Assembly (NCBI RefSeq): GCF_004320535.1
Contig: NZ_SIHY01000001.1
Location: 1,984,001-2,048,000 of the forward strand
Length of the DNA stretch: 64,000 nucleotides
Origin: Arthrobacter sp. S41
GTDB taxonomy: Bacteria; Actinomycetota; Actinomycetes; Actinomycetales; Micrococcaceae
Direction: 5' to 3'
The notes under the pieces are model-generated. The model saw nothing but the letters and a program-made list of their open reading frames with translations, did not search any database and was not told where the DNA came from. The position numbers and the translations under genes are program-made. Shown piece by piece: positions 51,779-61,103 of this stretch; the first letter of the stretch is position 1, and every line of letters starts with the position of its first letter.

Positions 51779-51932
51779 GGAGGGACCCATGACTGGCTCT
51801 CATGACGCCTAACCGGCTTTCAGGTTCCCTCTGCTGAAGTACCAAAAGCATTTCTGGAGGCCTTCAAATCCACACATCTGCTCCAATGCTGAAATCATCG
51901 ACGGCGATCAATTGCTTTTTAAGCAAATGAAA

Positions 51933-51986
51933 AACTCCCCAAAAGTTGGACTGACTGTTCATGTGGCAGTCCACCTTTTGAGGAGT
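51933..51986 (-). terminator. Terminator of the alkene reductase gene
   Basis: Arms 51933-51952 and 51967-51986 pair over 20 bp with two mismatches. Read leftward the stem is followed by GTTTTTCATTTGC. A second small hairpin, TTGCTT-TTT-AAGCAA (51911-51925), comes right after. Confidence 0.85.
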
Positions 51987-52031
51987 AGTTCAAGGGTGGC
52001 TTTGTCTAATCACTGTTAGACGTTTTGCAGG

Positions 52032-53105
52032 TTAGTTCTCCCAGAATGGGTAGTCGATGTAACCCTTTGGACCTTCGGTGTAGAAGGTCGCAAAGTCTGG
52101 TTCGTTCAAAGGTAGCTGTTCCTTCCAACGACGGACCAAGTCCGGGTTGGCAATTGCTGGACGTCCAACAACTACAGCGTCTCCCCAACCTTCACCAGCA
52201 ACGCGTGCCGCTTCTTCATAGGTGGTGATCTCTGCGAAGCCGGTGTTCAGCAGGACTGGACCACCGAAGGACTTACGCAGCGATTGAACTAGCTCGCCGG
52301 CTGGATCGTGGTGCAGGATGCTCAAGTTCGCTAGGTTCAGCGGAGCAATACCTTCCAACAGTGCGGTGTAAGTCGCCAACACGTCCTCGCGGTCATTTTC
52401 CACGGCGCCCTGCACGTTGTGCTCTGGCGAAATACGCAGGGCGGTCTTGCCAGCGCCAATTGCTTCAGCAACAGCGGTAACTACCTCGATGACAAAGCGG
52501 GCACGGTTTTCAGGTGATCCGCCGTAGTTGTCCGTACGAGTGTTAGCCGATGGGGCCAAGAACTCGTGCAGTAGGTAACCGTTGGCTCCGTGAAGTTCTA
52601 CGCCATCAAAGCCGGCAGCGATTGCGTTGCGTGAGCCGGTGACAAATTCCTCGATGATGGCTGGTAGCTCATCGGTAGTTGGTGCCACTGGCACTGGGTA
52701 GTCATATTTGCCGGTGTAGGTGCGGGTCTGTCCCTCAATTGCGATGGCGCTTGGGCCAACAACGTGGTCAACGCCGGTGGTCTCTGGGTGGGTTACACGT
52801 CCTGCGTGCATGACCTGAGCGACAATGAGTCCGCCTTCGGCGTGCACTGCATCGGTGACCTTCTTCCAGCCGGCAATCTGTTCTTCGGTAACCAGACCTG
52901 GCTGGCGCACAAACCCCTGGCCAACAAAGCTTGGGTAGGTGCCTTCGCTGACAATCAGGCCGAGGGTTGCGCGCTGACGGTAGTACTCAACAACGTCATC
53001 GTTTGGCACGCCGTCTACACCGGAACGCGAGCGGGTCAGTGGTGCCATGACCAAACGGTTAGAGAGCTTGAGGTCGCCAAGGGTTAGCGGGGAAAACAGA
53101 TCCAT
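52032..53105 (-). CDS. Alkene reductase / Old Yellow Enzyme-family NADH:flavin oxidoreductase (NemA-like)
   Basis: A 357-aa FMN-containing TIM barrel. Seen: LSNRLVMAPLTRSRSG (FMN site), VAQVMHAGRVTHPET, GFDGVELHGANGYLLHEFLA and SANTRTDNYGGSPENRARFV (family signatures, with the HxxN substrate pair HGAN), and VVVGRPAIANPDL phosphate site. It reduces activated C=C bonds, nitro-aromatics or N-ethylmaleimide. ATG 53105 follows AAGGAGTTCCACGC. The upstream region has a CTTGGT-GCA-ACCAAG palindrome (53145-53159), a possible operator. Confidence 0.93.
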   Translation of the reverse strand: MDLFSPLTLGDLKLSNRLVMAPLTRSRSGVDGVPNDDVVEYYRQRATLGLIVSEGTYPSFVGQGFVRQPGLVTEEQIAGWKKVTDAVHAEGGLIVAQVMHAGRVTHPETTGVDHVVGPSAIAIEGQTRTYTGKYDYPVPVAPTTDELPAIIEEFVTGSRNAIAAGFDGVELHGANGYLLHEFLAPSANTRTDNYGGSPENRARFVIEVVTAVAEAIGAGKTALRISPEHNVQGAVENDREDVLATYTALLEGIAPLNLANLSILHHDPAGELVQSLRKSFGGPVLLNTGFAEITTYEEAARVAGEGWGDAVVVGRPAIANPDLVRRWKEQLPLNEPDFATFYTEGPKGYIDYPFWEN

Positions 53106-53275
53106 GCGTGGAACTCCTTAAGTGGAATTGGAAAATTGCAGTTGCTTGGTGCAACCAAGGCAACCGCTGAGGTATTCCACTTGTGGTTAAAAATTGAGTT
53201 GACTCACGTTTGGTTGACAGCGAAGCCCCTAAGAGTGCCAACCTCATGGGAAGGCACAACAACGCTAGAGTTCCG

Positions 53276-54661
53276 CTAGTTCATCACGTGGACGCGGTCG
53301 GCAGTTCTTTGCATGAACTGCTCATCATGAGAAGACAGGACCACGGCTCCCCCACGTTCCAGCACCGAGTTAATGACTTCCTGAAGGATTGTCTCGCCAG
53401 CTTCATCCAAGGCTTCCGTTGGTTCATCTAGAAGCAGGATCTGCGGTTCGCGGACCAACACGGTGGCCAGAGCAACAAGCCTGCGGGCAGAAGCTGGCAG
53501 CTCGTACGGATGTGTATCACCAAAGTGTTCTAGACCCAGTTGGGCAAGAACCTCCGGGACGCGTTTGCGCAGAGGACTCTTCTTTGGAATTCCAAAGGAC
53601 ACCTCTCGAAGAACTGTGCGTTCAAAGAGTTGATCAGAAGAATTCTGCAGCAATAGCCCAGTTTGTCCAACGGTGTCCAGCGTTCCTGTTGTGGGTTTCA
53701 GCAATCCGGCCATAGCTTTGAGCACGGTTGTTTTGCCTGAACCATTGGCTCCGGCCAGACCCAGGCATTGCCCCGCACGCACCTGGAGATCAAGATCTTG
53801 GACTGCAGGGCGAGCAGCTCCAGGGTATGCCAATTGCACTGAAGCCATGTTCAGCAGCACGCGAGAATCGTCCGACGCCGGCTGACGCTCAACCTTCGAG
53901 GTTTTCGCCTGGTGTTGTTGATCCACAGTTGAAAGTCGTTGGAGAGTCCCCTGTTCTAAGGACCAAAGAGCGTCTGCTTCATGAGACCAGAAGTGTACTG
54001 AATCGGCAAGGACCACCAAGGCAGTTCCTTGAGCGCGCAAAAGATTGATCATCTGCGAAACCAACGCAGTAGCCTGCTTATCTAAGCCAGCCAGAGGCTC
54101 ATCAAGAACTAGGACTTCTGGTTCACTGATGGCCAATGCGGCCATCGCAACAAGTCGTTCTTGTCCGCCAGAGAGCTGTTGCGGGTGACGGTCTAGTAGA
54201 TGCTCCAAACCAAGCCGCTGGGCAAGTGCAGTGACCAGTTGATGCATCTGCTCACGGGGCATCCCTTGATTTTCTAGGCAGAAGACCAGTTCCTCAGAAA
54301 CTGTCCCGCGAATCCCGGATAGGTAGTGCCCTGCTTCCTGAGGCAGTAGACCTACATGCTTTGACCATTGCGCGATATCAACGCGAGGCTGCAACGAATC
54401 AGAAAACTCAACCTTCGTGCCGTTCACACTGACACTGCCGACAAGCTGATCCATGTCATAACGCGGAAGCAGGCCAGCCAAGACGGCGCCCAACGTTGAT
54501 TTCCCGGAACCTGAATGACCGGAAATAACAGTCAAAGAACCTGGCTGAATTTCTAGACGAATATCGCTCAGGACGGAGCTCTGTGCGTGCAAATATGTGT
54601 AGCTGTGCAGGTCCAGACCGAGGACGGTGGTCGACTGTGCGGAGAGATTACGGTCCATCAT
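53276..54661 (-). CDS. ECF transporter ATPase with two fused NBDs (EcfA-EcfA')
   Basis: A 461-aa energizing subunit. NBD1: Walker A SGHSGSGKST, signature LSGGQERLVAM, Walker B VLVLDEPLAGLD. NBD2 (from about residue 235): Walker A GANGSGKTT, a degenerate signature ELPASARRLVAL in place of LSGGQ, Walker B ILLLDEPTEALD, and SSHDEQFM. The start ATG overlaps the stop of the T-component gene by one base. Last gene of the S-T-A operon. The altered second signature should leave one functional composite ATP site. Confidence 0.87.
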   Translation of the reverse strand: MMDRNLSAQSTTVLGLDLHSYTYLHAQSSVLSDIRLEIQPGSLTVISGHSGSGKSTLGAVLAGLLPRYDMDQLVGSVSVNGTKVEFSDSLQPRVDIAQWSKHVGLLPQEAGHYLSGIRGTVSEELVFCLENQGMPREQMHQLVTALAQRLGLEHLLDRHPQQLSGGQERLVAMAALAISEPEVLVLDEPLAGLDKQATALVSQMINLLRAQGTALVVLADSVHFWSHEADALWSLEQGTLQRLSTVDQQHQAKTSKVERQPASDDSRVLLNMASVQLAYPGAARPAVQDLDLQVRAGQCLGLAGANGSGKTTVLKAMAGLLKPTTGTLDTVGQTGLLLQNSSDQLFERTVLREVSFGIPKKSPLRKRVPEVLAQLGLEHFGDTHPYELPASARRLVALATVLVREPQILLLDEPTEALDEAGETILQEVINSVLERGGAVVLSSHDEQFMQRTADRVHVMN

Positions 54662-55419
54662 TAGTTAATCCCAAACCAGGTGGGAGCCAAGATCATGACT
54701 GGACCAAGCACCGCGCAGATCACAGCAGCCCAGCGGATTCCGCGTTGGACCGAAGTATCTGGAACTTCGCGCAAGCGGGTGCGAACTCCAGTGGCTGGGA
54801 ATCCCCGGGCGGATAAGTGGACGGCTCGGTCTTGAGCGTCTTGCATAGAAGTCAGCACCAACGGCACAGCCCGTAACCGCACCCGCTGAAACCATCCTGT
54901 CAGGCCCGTACCAATGCCCGCATTGCGAAGAGTCTGGGCTTCACCAATCTGCCGTTGTTTCTCAGTCATCTGCGGCAGCAAGAACAATGTCGCCGCCAGC
55001 AGATAGCCCACCTGAGGTGGCACGGGTGATAGATCAATCGCTGCCACCAGCTGATGCTTATCAATGAGTAGCCCGCACAGCAGACCCACCACCACGAGTA
55101 CTGCGGTACGCAGCCCTAAAGACAACGCCACTTCAAGTCCATGAACAGTAACCCGCAGTGGTCCCCACTGTGCAACAGCAGGCGACGGGACTCGGGGGAT
55201 TAATCCATGAATCAACAACAGAGAAAGGAACGTTGGTAGCAACATGGCACCGCTGAGCAATGCCAGTTTTTTGGTGTGCCCCGCCCATCCCGTGATGAGA
55301 AAGCACAGTCCAATGACGGCGCAACTCAACCACCATTGGCTTGCTGCGGTAGTCATAGTTACGACTGCCACGGCAATAGCCAGAATGGTAAACGGATGAA
55401 GCTTATTTGAGCGGGGCAT
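54661..55419 (-). CDS. ECF transporter T component (EcfT)
   Basis: A 252-aa membrane protein with about five TM helices and the coupling helices of EcfT: LSPVPPQVGYLLAATLFLLP, then the ARG-type signature in VHLSARGFPATG. EcfT couples the ATPases to the substrate-specific S subunit. ATG 55419. It overlaps the downstream A gene by one base (TAATG) and follows the S gene by 11 bp. Confidence 0.85.
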   Translation of the reverse strand: MPRSNKLHPFTILAIAVAVVTMTTAASQWWLSCAVIGLCFLITGWAGHTKKLALLSGAMLLPTFLSLLLIHGLIPRVPSPAVAQWGPLRVTVHGLEVALSLGLRTAVLVVVGLLCGLLIDKHQLVAAIDLSPVPPQVGYLLAATLFLLPQMTEKQRQIGEAQTLRNAGIGTGLTGWFQRVRLRAVPLVLTSMQDAQDRAVHLSARGFPATGVRTRLREVPDTSVQRGIRWAAVICAVLGPVMILAPTWFGIN

Positions 55420-55430
55420 GGAGTTTTCGC

Positions 55431-56237
55431 TTACTTGCTGACGCGCTTTCCCAAGACCCGGTAGCGACGAACAAAGGCGAAGCTACCGCTCAGACGCTTT
55501 GGCAATGCGTAAACCAAGAGAGCTGCAACCAAGAAGACCACTGCTTTATCCCCTGGGTCAGAAATCAAGGCCTGCTTGGTGACTGCGGAGAGCAGTGAAT
55601 CACCCATAGAGCTGAAGGCAGCAACCAAGGCACCGGTGCCAACGCCGGAGGTTCCACCGTAAACAAAGGTAGCTACCGGCGAAGAGACCACACCAACTAG
55701 TACACCGGCAACAAGGCCAGCAATCGGAGCCAGGTAGACACGACGCAGCGCACCGTATCGCGCTGCGGTTCCGGCAAGGAATCCTACAAGGGCCGCTCCT
55801 GCTGCGAAAGGCAAGACAGTTGGCGCGAACAGGGACCAAACCAAAGTGCTCAATACACCGGTGGCCGCACCGGCGCGGCGGCCAGCCAAGAAGCCAACGA
55901 TGACAGTACCGATGGAGTCAATGTAGAGGGGAATCATGACCGAGCCAACAAACTGACCAAGAATGATATTCAGTGCCAAGGCGACTGGGATCAAGGTCAG
56001 GGTTGAGACTGGAAGATCAGGCAATACAGCAAGCAAAAGAAGAACAGCAGAGATGAGGTAAGCAGCGAAAGTACCAAGGGCAACGCCCTGTCCCAGTCCC
56101 TCGACGATTCCCATTGGCTGGGTAATGATCAAGGTCAGATAGGTGGCAACGAGGATTACGGTTCCTGCGACAGCCATGAGCCGGCGGCGAAGAGTTTGCG
56201 ACGAAGTTTCTTCGGGCAACAGAAGATTTGATGACAT
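55431..56237 (-). CDS. ECF transporter S component, substrate unknown (nucleoside-related?)
   Basis: A 268-aa protein with six or more TM helices (VILVATYLTLIITQPMGIV; VALGTFAAYLISAVLLLLA; MIPLYIDSIGTVIVGFLAG; VLPFAAGAALVGFLAGTAA). The GxxVGSVMIPLYIDSIGTVI stretch is typical of an uncharacterised ECF S family. The operon position just after a nucleoside hydrolase gene suggests a nucleoside, nucleobase or queuosine-like substrate; that is inference. ATG 56237. Confidence 0.78.
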   Translation of the reverse strand: MSSNLLLPEETSSQTLRRRLMAVAGTVILVATYLTLIITQPMGIVEGLGQGVALGTFAAYLISAVLLLLAVLPDLPVSTLTLIPVALALNIILGQFVGSVMIPLYIDSIGTVIVGFLAGRRAGAATGVLSTLVWSLFAPTVLPFAAGAALVGFLAGTAARYGALRRVYLAPIAGLVAGVLVGVVSSPVATFVYGGTSGVGTGALVAAFSSMGDSLLSAVTKQALISDPGDKAVVFLVAALLVYALPKRLSGSFAFVRRYRVLGKRVSK

Positions 56238-56243
56238 GATGGG

Positions 56244-56324
56244 GCAGTCCTGAGGTACGGGTATGACTGCGCACCAAAGGTCGTACTGGCGCGCGCGAGC
56301 TGCGGGTCTATGTCACCTCGACCC
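56244..56324 (-). promoter_or_regulatory. Structured leader before the ECF S gene
   Basis: Within the 128-bp gap to the nucleoside hydrolase gene, GGGTC/GACCC (56304-56308, 56320-56324) and GCAGTC/GACTGC (56244-56249, 56265-56270) can form two hairpins just before the ATG at 56237. It fits no riboswitch class I know; it could be an expression platform or an intercistronic hairpin. Confidence 0.3.
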
Positions 56325-56365
56325 AGTAGACAATTCTAGCCCACCACACTCAGCGTTCAGGAGTC

Positions 56366-57529
56366 TTAGTTCAGTTTCCGGGCCAAGGTACCAAGCCGTT
56401 TCACCAGTTCCGCAAAGCCAGCTTCTGGATCATTTCTTGAGACCACGTGCGCATTTGCTGGTTTGCCCCAAAGACCTCTGAAGTCAGCAACGGTGGTTCC
56501 AAACAGTAATTGTGATTCTGTCTCAACATCAATGGTTGCTGGACGCGTTTCGTAATCCAAGGTTCCTGCAGCAACACCGGCGGCGAAGTAGTCGTGTACG
56601 TGAGCGATATAGCCCTGGTCATAGTGACGGTGGAATTCAAAGTAAAAGCGCAATGCATCCGAGAGGTAGCGTACCAGTGGATTTGATGCTTTGCTTAGCG
56701 TTCCTTCAACATCGCTTGGCTGAACCAGTTCGGGCTCTGCGCATCCGGCTTCTTCGGCAAGCTTGGTCAGAAATTCAGGCTGCATCTCAAAGCGTTCGGT
56801 GGTGTCCAAGGAACAGAGAATGGGAAGTTTTTCAGATTCAAGGCCTTGCTCAGCAGCAGCGGTGTAGGCGGCAAAAACTTCTTTGGCAGCGTGCGGATCC
56901 ACGTGGGTGTTCCACTCTGCGGTGGGTGTGGTGTTGCCTTGGTAGTAGAAGGCGCCACCCATGATCACTACTTTGCGAAGAAGCCAAGGAAGTCTTGGTT
57001 CACGTCGGAGAGCCAACGCGAAGTTGGTCAGAGGCGCAGTCAGCATAACGGTTAGCTCACCGGGGTTCGCGCGGGCCGCTTGAATCCAGTAATCAACGGC
57101 ATCGTTGTTCGCCAGCGAATCAGGACCAGGAGCTGGAAGAGTCGCGTAACCGACGCCCTGAGGGCCATGCGTTTCCGGAGTTGTCACCAACGGAATGTCA
57201 AGTGGCTTTCGCGCACCAATGAGCACCGGAACATCAGGCTTGCTGCAGAGCTTGAGGAGTGCGCGGTTGTTGGCCGCGACCTGCTCAACATCGACGTTGC
57301 CCGGAGTACTGGTGATGGCTCGGATATGCACGTGGTCGAGCGAGCAAAGATATGCCAAGGCTAAGGCATCGTCGATGCCGGTGTCGCAGTCGATAAGAAG
57401 ACGGATCAAATCGTCTTTCGTTCCCGGCGCACCCGCGTAGTTGGTCAGAGCCAAGGTCCCTTCGTTCTCATCACCCAATCGCGTTTGAAACTTGTCGTTT
57501 CTACCTGCTTCTGTATTACGTGAGGTCAT
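56366..57529 (-). CDS. Inosine/uridine-preferring-type nucleoside hydrolase (IUNH)
   Basis: A 387-aa enzyme cleaving N-glycosidic bonds of ribonucleosides. Catalytic Ca2+-binding motif IDCDTGIDDALA (residues about 47-58) and the second-site aspartate and asparagine in AEWNTHVDPHAAKEV are present. The first 42 residues are an unusual extension; TTG starts near 57412 would give a normal N-terminus. With ATG 57529 it overlaps the end of the helicase gene by 14 bp. Transcribed toward the ECF genes; its product may feed or be fed by that transporter. Confidence 0.88.
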   Translation of the reverse strand: MTSRNTEAGRNDKFQTRLGDENEGTLALTNYAGAPGTKDDLIRLLIDCDTGIDDALALAYLCSLDHVHIRAITSTPGNVDVEQVAANNRALLKLCSKPDVPVLIGARKPLDIPLVTTPETHGPQGVGYATLPAPGPDSLANNDAVDYWIQAARANPGELTVMLTAPLTNFALALRREPRLPWLLRKVVIMGGAFYYQGNTTPTAEWNTHVDPHAAKEVFAAYTAAAEQGLESEKLPILCSLDTTERFEMQPEFLTKLAEEAGCAEPELVQPSDVEGTLSKASNPLVRYLSDALRFYFEFHRHYDQGYIAHVHDYFAAGVAAGTLDYETRPATIDVETESQLLFGTTVADFRGLWGKPANAHVVSRNDPEAGFAELVKRLGTLARKLN

Positions 57530-60503
57530 TGTTCGGACTTAGATAGTCGTACAACGCGCGGTCGATGGCCTCTTCAAAATGCAAGTCCATGATGACTACG
57601 TCCAGCGGCACGCCGTCCTTGTCGGGCATCTGCGCTTGCTGTGCATTTCTTGAGTCCGCCTTGCCGAGATAGAAGAACTCAGTACCTTCAGCATCGTCTT
57701 TCTTAACGAAGATATGAAGGTCCACTTCATTATTGACGATGCGGCGAACCTCATCACTGCGCAACGTACGACGTGATCTCGTGAACCACCTCAGGTGAGA
57801 CGGGTCCACTAATTCGTCTTGGTAGGCCGTACTAGCCGAGATGTCGTCAGACTTGTGGAGAGTCACGAAAATCGGACAGGTCTTTGAATCCATGTCGACC
57901 TTGTACCCGTACAAAGTTGAAGTCCACTTTCGCGGGACACCCAACAGTCTCGTGACCTCTTTACGCGAGTATTGACCGCCGACGATGAACGGACTGCCGC
58001 CGACATACCGGTCGCTGACCAAAGCCAAACCTGTTTGGATAAGGTCGTCGACCTCCTCGGTGAAGGATCCATGGGTGCGGTACGCATGGATGAAACCCGG
58101 GTTAGCCGAAACGGTTTCATTCTCAATTGAGGCTAGTTGAGTTCCGTACCGGGTCTGGTCCACCTGAGCGTGATTAGCCAGGTTCAGAGTCTCAACCGCG
58201 CTGCGCATTTCACGCTCGGTGGTTTCCACGCCATACTCACGCAGAGCCATCTTGAATTGGTTCAGCGTAATTGATTCGTGTGTAAGCAGTTCTCGCACCA
58301 GGACGAACTCGTGGACTCGTTTCGCGGTTAGCACTTCGTGTGAAAGCAGCGACAAGGCTCTCAGCTCATCCCGATCAAGATCATGATCGATCCGAAGGAG
58401 ACTTTTCACGAGAGTCGGATAGTTTTCCTTTTTCGTCGCGAGCAATACTGGGTCTACGGACTCAAAGCGATAGAAGTCGAACAGCCGAGGCGATTGCCCA
58501 ACACGATTCTGCATTGCTTGCATTGAACTACGTAGCTTTTGAATGCTGTCCAAGACAGTCGTGCGGATAGAGTCTAGGACTCTTTGCTGAGCGATCTTAT
58601 CGAAACGGACACTCGACAGACCTGCCATCACTCCGGCTTGCTCTGTTGCGATCAGCTTTTCCTTCAGAGACTCCTTGTTCAACGATTCATCGCCAAACAA
58701 GGCGATGGGAATCATGTAGTTATTCGCGTAATTACCAATGAAGTCAATAACAACCAGATAGTCCTTCATTGGCGCCTTGCGAAGGCCTCGACCAAGCTGC
58801 TGAACGAAGACAATCGCTGACTGCGTTTGTCGGAGCATGACCACTTGATTCACGGTCGGGATGTCCACGCCTTCGTTGAAGATATCCACGGTGAGTATGT
58901 AATCGAGTTCGCCAGCTTCCAGCTGCGCAACGACCTGTTCCCGGCGTTCAATCGAATCGTCGCCGCTCAGATTCAAAGTCCTCAGCGTCTTTCCGCGTAG
59001 TTGTTGCTGGTTCAGTGCGGCTGACAAAGCGTTGGATTCATCTTTTCGAGAACAGAAAATCAGTCCCTTTGGTGCAACGCCCGCTTGCCCGTACTTGGTC
59101 AATGCATCGACTACGTGGTGTACACGTTCCGGAGTCACCAAATGTGAAAGATCTTCGGAACTGTCACGCACCGATTCATCGTCTAGAGTCACATCTGCAA
59201 TTCCGTAATAGTGGAACGGGCTCAGCATGTTCTCTTCCAGAGCATGGCTCAGGCGAATCTCATAGGGAACGTTGTAGTCAAAAAACTCGAATACGTTGAA
59301 GCCATCGCTGCGTTCTGGGGTTGCAGTCAATCCGAGCAGGAACGACGGTTCCAGGTGAGCCAAGACTTTCTTGTAGGTCGGCGAACCGACACGATGAGCT
59401 TCATCGACAATCACATAGTCAAAGGCATCAGACTCGATAGTTTGGAGTACTGAATCTTGAGATAACGTCTGAACCGTCGCAAAAACATATTTTCGGTCGC
59501 TTTGCTTGGCTGCGCCGGCGAGCTTGCCGAACTGTTGGGCATCTCCGCCAATGACGCGTCGATACTCCTTGATCGTCTTGTCTAGAATTTGTTCGCGGTG
59601 AACAACAAACAGGAATCGTTCAGGATGGGCGGCTCGCACTTCAAGAGCAGACAGAATTGTCTTTCCCGTGCCCGTCGCCGAAATTACGATTGCCTTGGAT
59701 TCGCCGCTTAGTCGAACCGCTTCCAGGGCTTTGAGCGCTTCAGACTGCATCTGGTTGGGAAAAATCGGCATGAGCTGGTCGGCCCAATTGACGTCGCCAC
59801 CCAGTCCAGTGGATTCGGAAAGTCCTGCGGCAACTTCGTCGATGAGTTGCTCGTCTGCTTGTTTCAGTTTTCTGGCAATCTCTATCTTTTTGCGCGGTGG
59901 AGGCGGCGTGTACTGCTCAGCATAAAGATCAATCCAGTCCTGGCTCAGCGACACTGAATCGGCAAGTTGGTTACCAGCCAGTTCAGCTAGCTGACCTGCT
60001 AAGTCACTATCGGTCGCCGCAGTAACCTTCAAATTCCACTCATGGTTCTTGACGATGGCGTTGCCCGTGAGGTTCGAGCTTCCAATCATCGCCGTGACTA
60101 CGTCAGTCGACTTAAAAATGTAGCCTTTCGGATGGAAGGCATCAGCGCTATGAATTCGGACGTCAATGCCGAGTGCTTCCAGGTTCAACAGCTCGCTAAA
60201 TGCTGCGGGCGAATTGAACCCCAAGTAGTCCGAGGTGATTATTGTGCCGTGGCCAGAAAACTCCACCAATTCTTGTTTGAGCATGGCGATTGCGTTGGGA
60301 GTTACGAAAGCTACAGAGAAAATGAACTCGTCGCATCGAGCTAGTTCTTCTCGGAGAATACGCAGAACAGTATTGCCGTCAGCGTTTAGAACCACCCGTG
60401 GGTGATGATGGCGGCGAGATTGCCTCGCTCCATCCAGAAATCCATAGGTGACATCGCCAGAAAGACCGACCGCGAACGAGATATCGGGGTTGGATGACAT
60501 CAT
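57516..60503 (-). CDS. PLD-like nuclease / SF2 helicase / DUF3427 protein
   Basis: A 995-aa multidomain protein. Residues 40-165: phospholipase D-like domain with HxK (H124, K126) and GSSNLTGNA. Residues 245-600: SF2 helicase with Walker A GTGKT (278-282), DEAH (367-370), LTATP (392-396) and motif VI QQLGRGLRK (568-576). Residues 600-995: the DUF3427-type C-terminal region ending in YLGKADSRNAQ...IMDLHFEEAI. Such proteins occur as pairs with MutT-like genes and resemble restriction-like or DNA-repair helicases. ATG 60503 overlaps the mutT stop by 4 bp (ATGA). Confidence 0.88.
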   Translation of the reverse strand: MMSSNPDISFAVGLSGDVTYGFLDGARQSRRHHHPRVVLNADGNTVLRILREELARCDEFIFSVAFVTPNAIAMLKQELVEFSGHGTIITSDYLGFNSPAAFSELLNLEALGIDVRIHSADAFHPKGYIFKSTDVVTAMIGSSNLTGNAIVKNHEWNLKVTAATDSDLAGQLAELAGNQLADSVSLSQDWIDLYAEQYTPPPPRKKIEIARKLKQADEQLIDEVAAGLSESTGLGGDVNWADQLMPIFPNQMQSEALKALEAVRLSGESKAIVISATGTGKTILSALEVRAAHPERFLFVVHREQILDKTIKEYRRVIGGDAQQFGKLAGAAKQSDRKYVFATVQTLSQDSVLQTIESDAFDYVIVDEAHRVGSPTYKKVLAHLEPSFLLGLTATPERSDGFNVFEFFDYNVPYEIRLSHALEENMLSPFHYYGIADVTLDDESVRDSSEDLSHLVTPERVHHVVDALTKYGQAGVAPKGLIFCSRKDESNALSAALNQQQLRGKTLRTLNLSGDDSIERREQVVAQLEAGELDYILTVDIFNEGVDIPTVNQVVMLRQTQSAIVFVQQLGRGLRKAPMKDYLVVIDFIGNYANNYMIPIALFGDESLNKESLKEKLIATEQAGVMAGLSSVRFDKIAQQRVLDSIRTTVLDSIQKLRSSMQAMQNRVGQSPRLFDFYRFESVDPVLLATKKENYPTLVKSLLRIDHDLDRDELRALSLLSHEVLTAKRVHEFVLVRELLTHESITLNQFKMALREYGVETTEREMRSAVETLNLANHAQVDQTRYGTQLASIENETVSANPGFIHAYRTHGSFTEEVDDLIQTGLALVSDRYVGGSPFIVGGQYSRKEVTRLLGVPRKWTSTLYGYKVDMDSKTCPIFVTLHKSDDISASTAYQDELVDPSHLRWFTRSRRTLRSDEVRRIVNNEVDLHIFVKKDDAEGTEFFYLGKADSRNAQQAQMPDKDGVPLDVVIMDLHFEEAIDRALYDYLSPNNDLT

Positions 60504-60889
60504 GCAGCCTGAATAATCTCTACAGCTGGGATATCAGCTGGGGCCCACTCAAGTGTGGAGAGCTCATCTCGCTTGAGCCACTTTGCGTCTTCGTGTTCGG
60601 TGAGCTGCGGTTCACCGTCGACTAGCTCGCAGTAGAAAGTCGTAAGGGTGACGATCCCAAAGTCATATTCGTAAGTTGTGCTGGTGACCTCGTCAGCTAC
60701 CGTAACGGTGCAAAGTAGTTCTTCTTGAATTTCGCGTTCAAGGGCTTGTCGAGGAGTTTCACCGGATTCGATCTTGCCGCCCGGGAACTCCCACATTCCG
60801 CCGAGGCTGCCGCCAAGGCCACGCTGCGCGCAGAGAATTTCGTCGTTCCGAACAATTACTGCCCCGACAACATTGATCTGTTTCTTCAA
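60500..60889 (-). CDS. MutT-like (deoxy)nucleoside triphosphate pyrophosphohydrolase (Nudix)
   Basis: A 129-aa Nudix hydrolase: the full Nudix box GGKIESGETPRQALEREIQEEL (split over residues 36-57) with GE and REIQEE is intact. The strand AVIVRNDEILCAQR and C-terminal TEHEDAKWL are typical of MutT/CTP-pyrophosphohydrolases. TTG 60889 has GGGGG six bases upstream. It is the first gene of a pair with the helicase, overlapped by ATGA. It may sanitise damaged or foreign nucleotides in step with the helicase. Confidence 0.9.
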   Translation of the reverse strand: MKKQINVVGAVIVRNDEILCAQRGLGGSLGGMWEFPGGKIESGETPRQALEREIQEELLCTVTVADEVTSTTYEYDFGIVTLTTFYCELVDGEPQLTEHEDAKWLKRDELSTLEWAPADIPAVEIIQAA

Positions 60890-61044
60890 CCCAATCCCCC
60901 ATTGACGTCTCTTTTGATCAGAACCTTCCGCTACTTGCGATCATATCGGGCGAGAAGGACAGATTGCGGACTGCGCGTGAATTGGTGTCGTCCGTCGATA
61001 CCGCCACCAGCCCTGGTCGTCATTTACACCTTCGCAAAATGAAA

Positions 61045-61086
61045 AGGCCACGCTTGTTTTCCCGAATGAATAACGAAGCGTGGCCT
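61045..61086 (-). terminator. Terminator of the galactonate operon
   Basis: AGGCCACGCTT (61045-61055) and AAGCGTGGCCT (61076-61086) form a perfect 11-bp stem. Read leftward it is followed by TTTTCATTTTG. It ends the dgo operon 18 bp past its last stop. Confidence 0.85.
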
Positions 61087-61103
61087 CTACCTGATAGGAG
61101 CGA

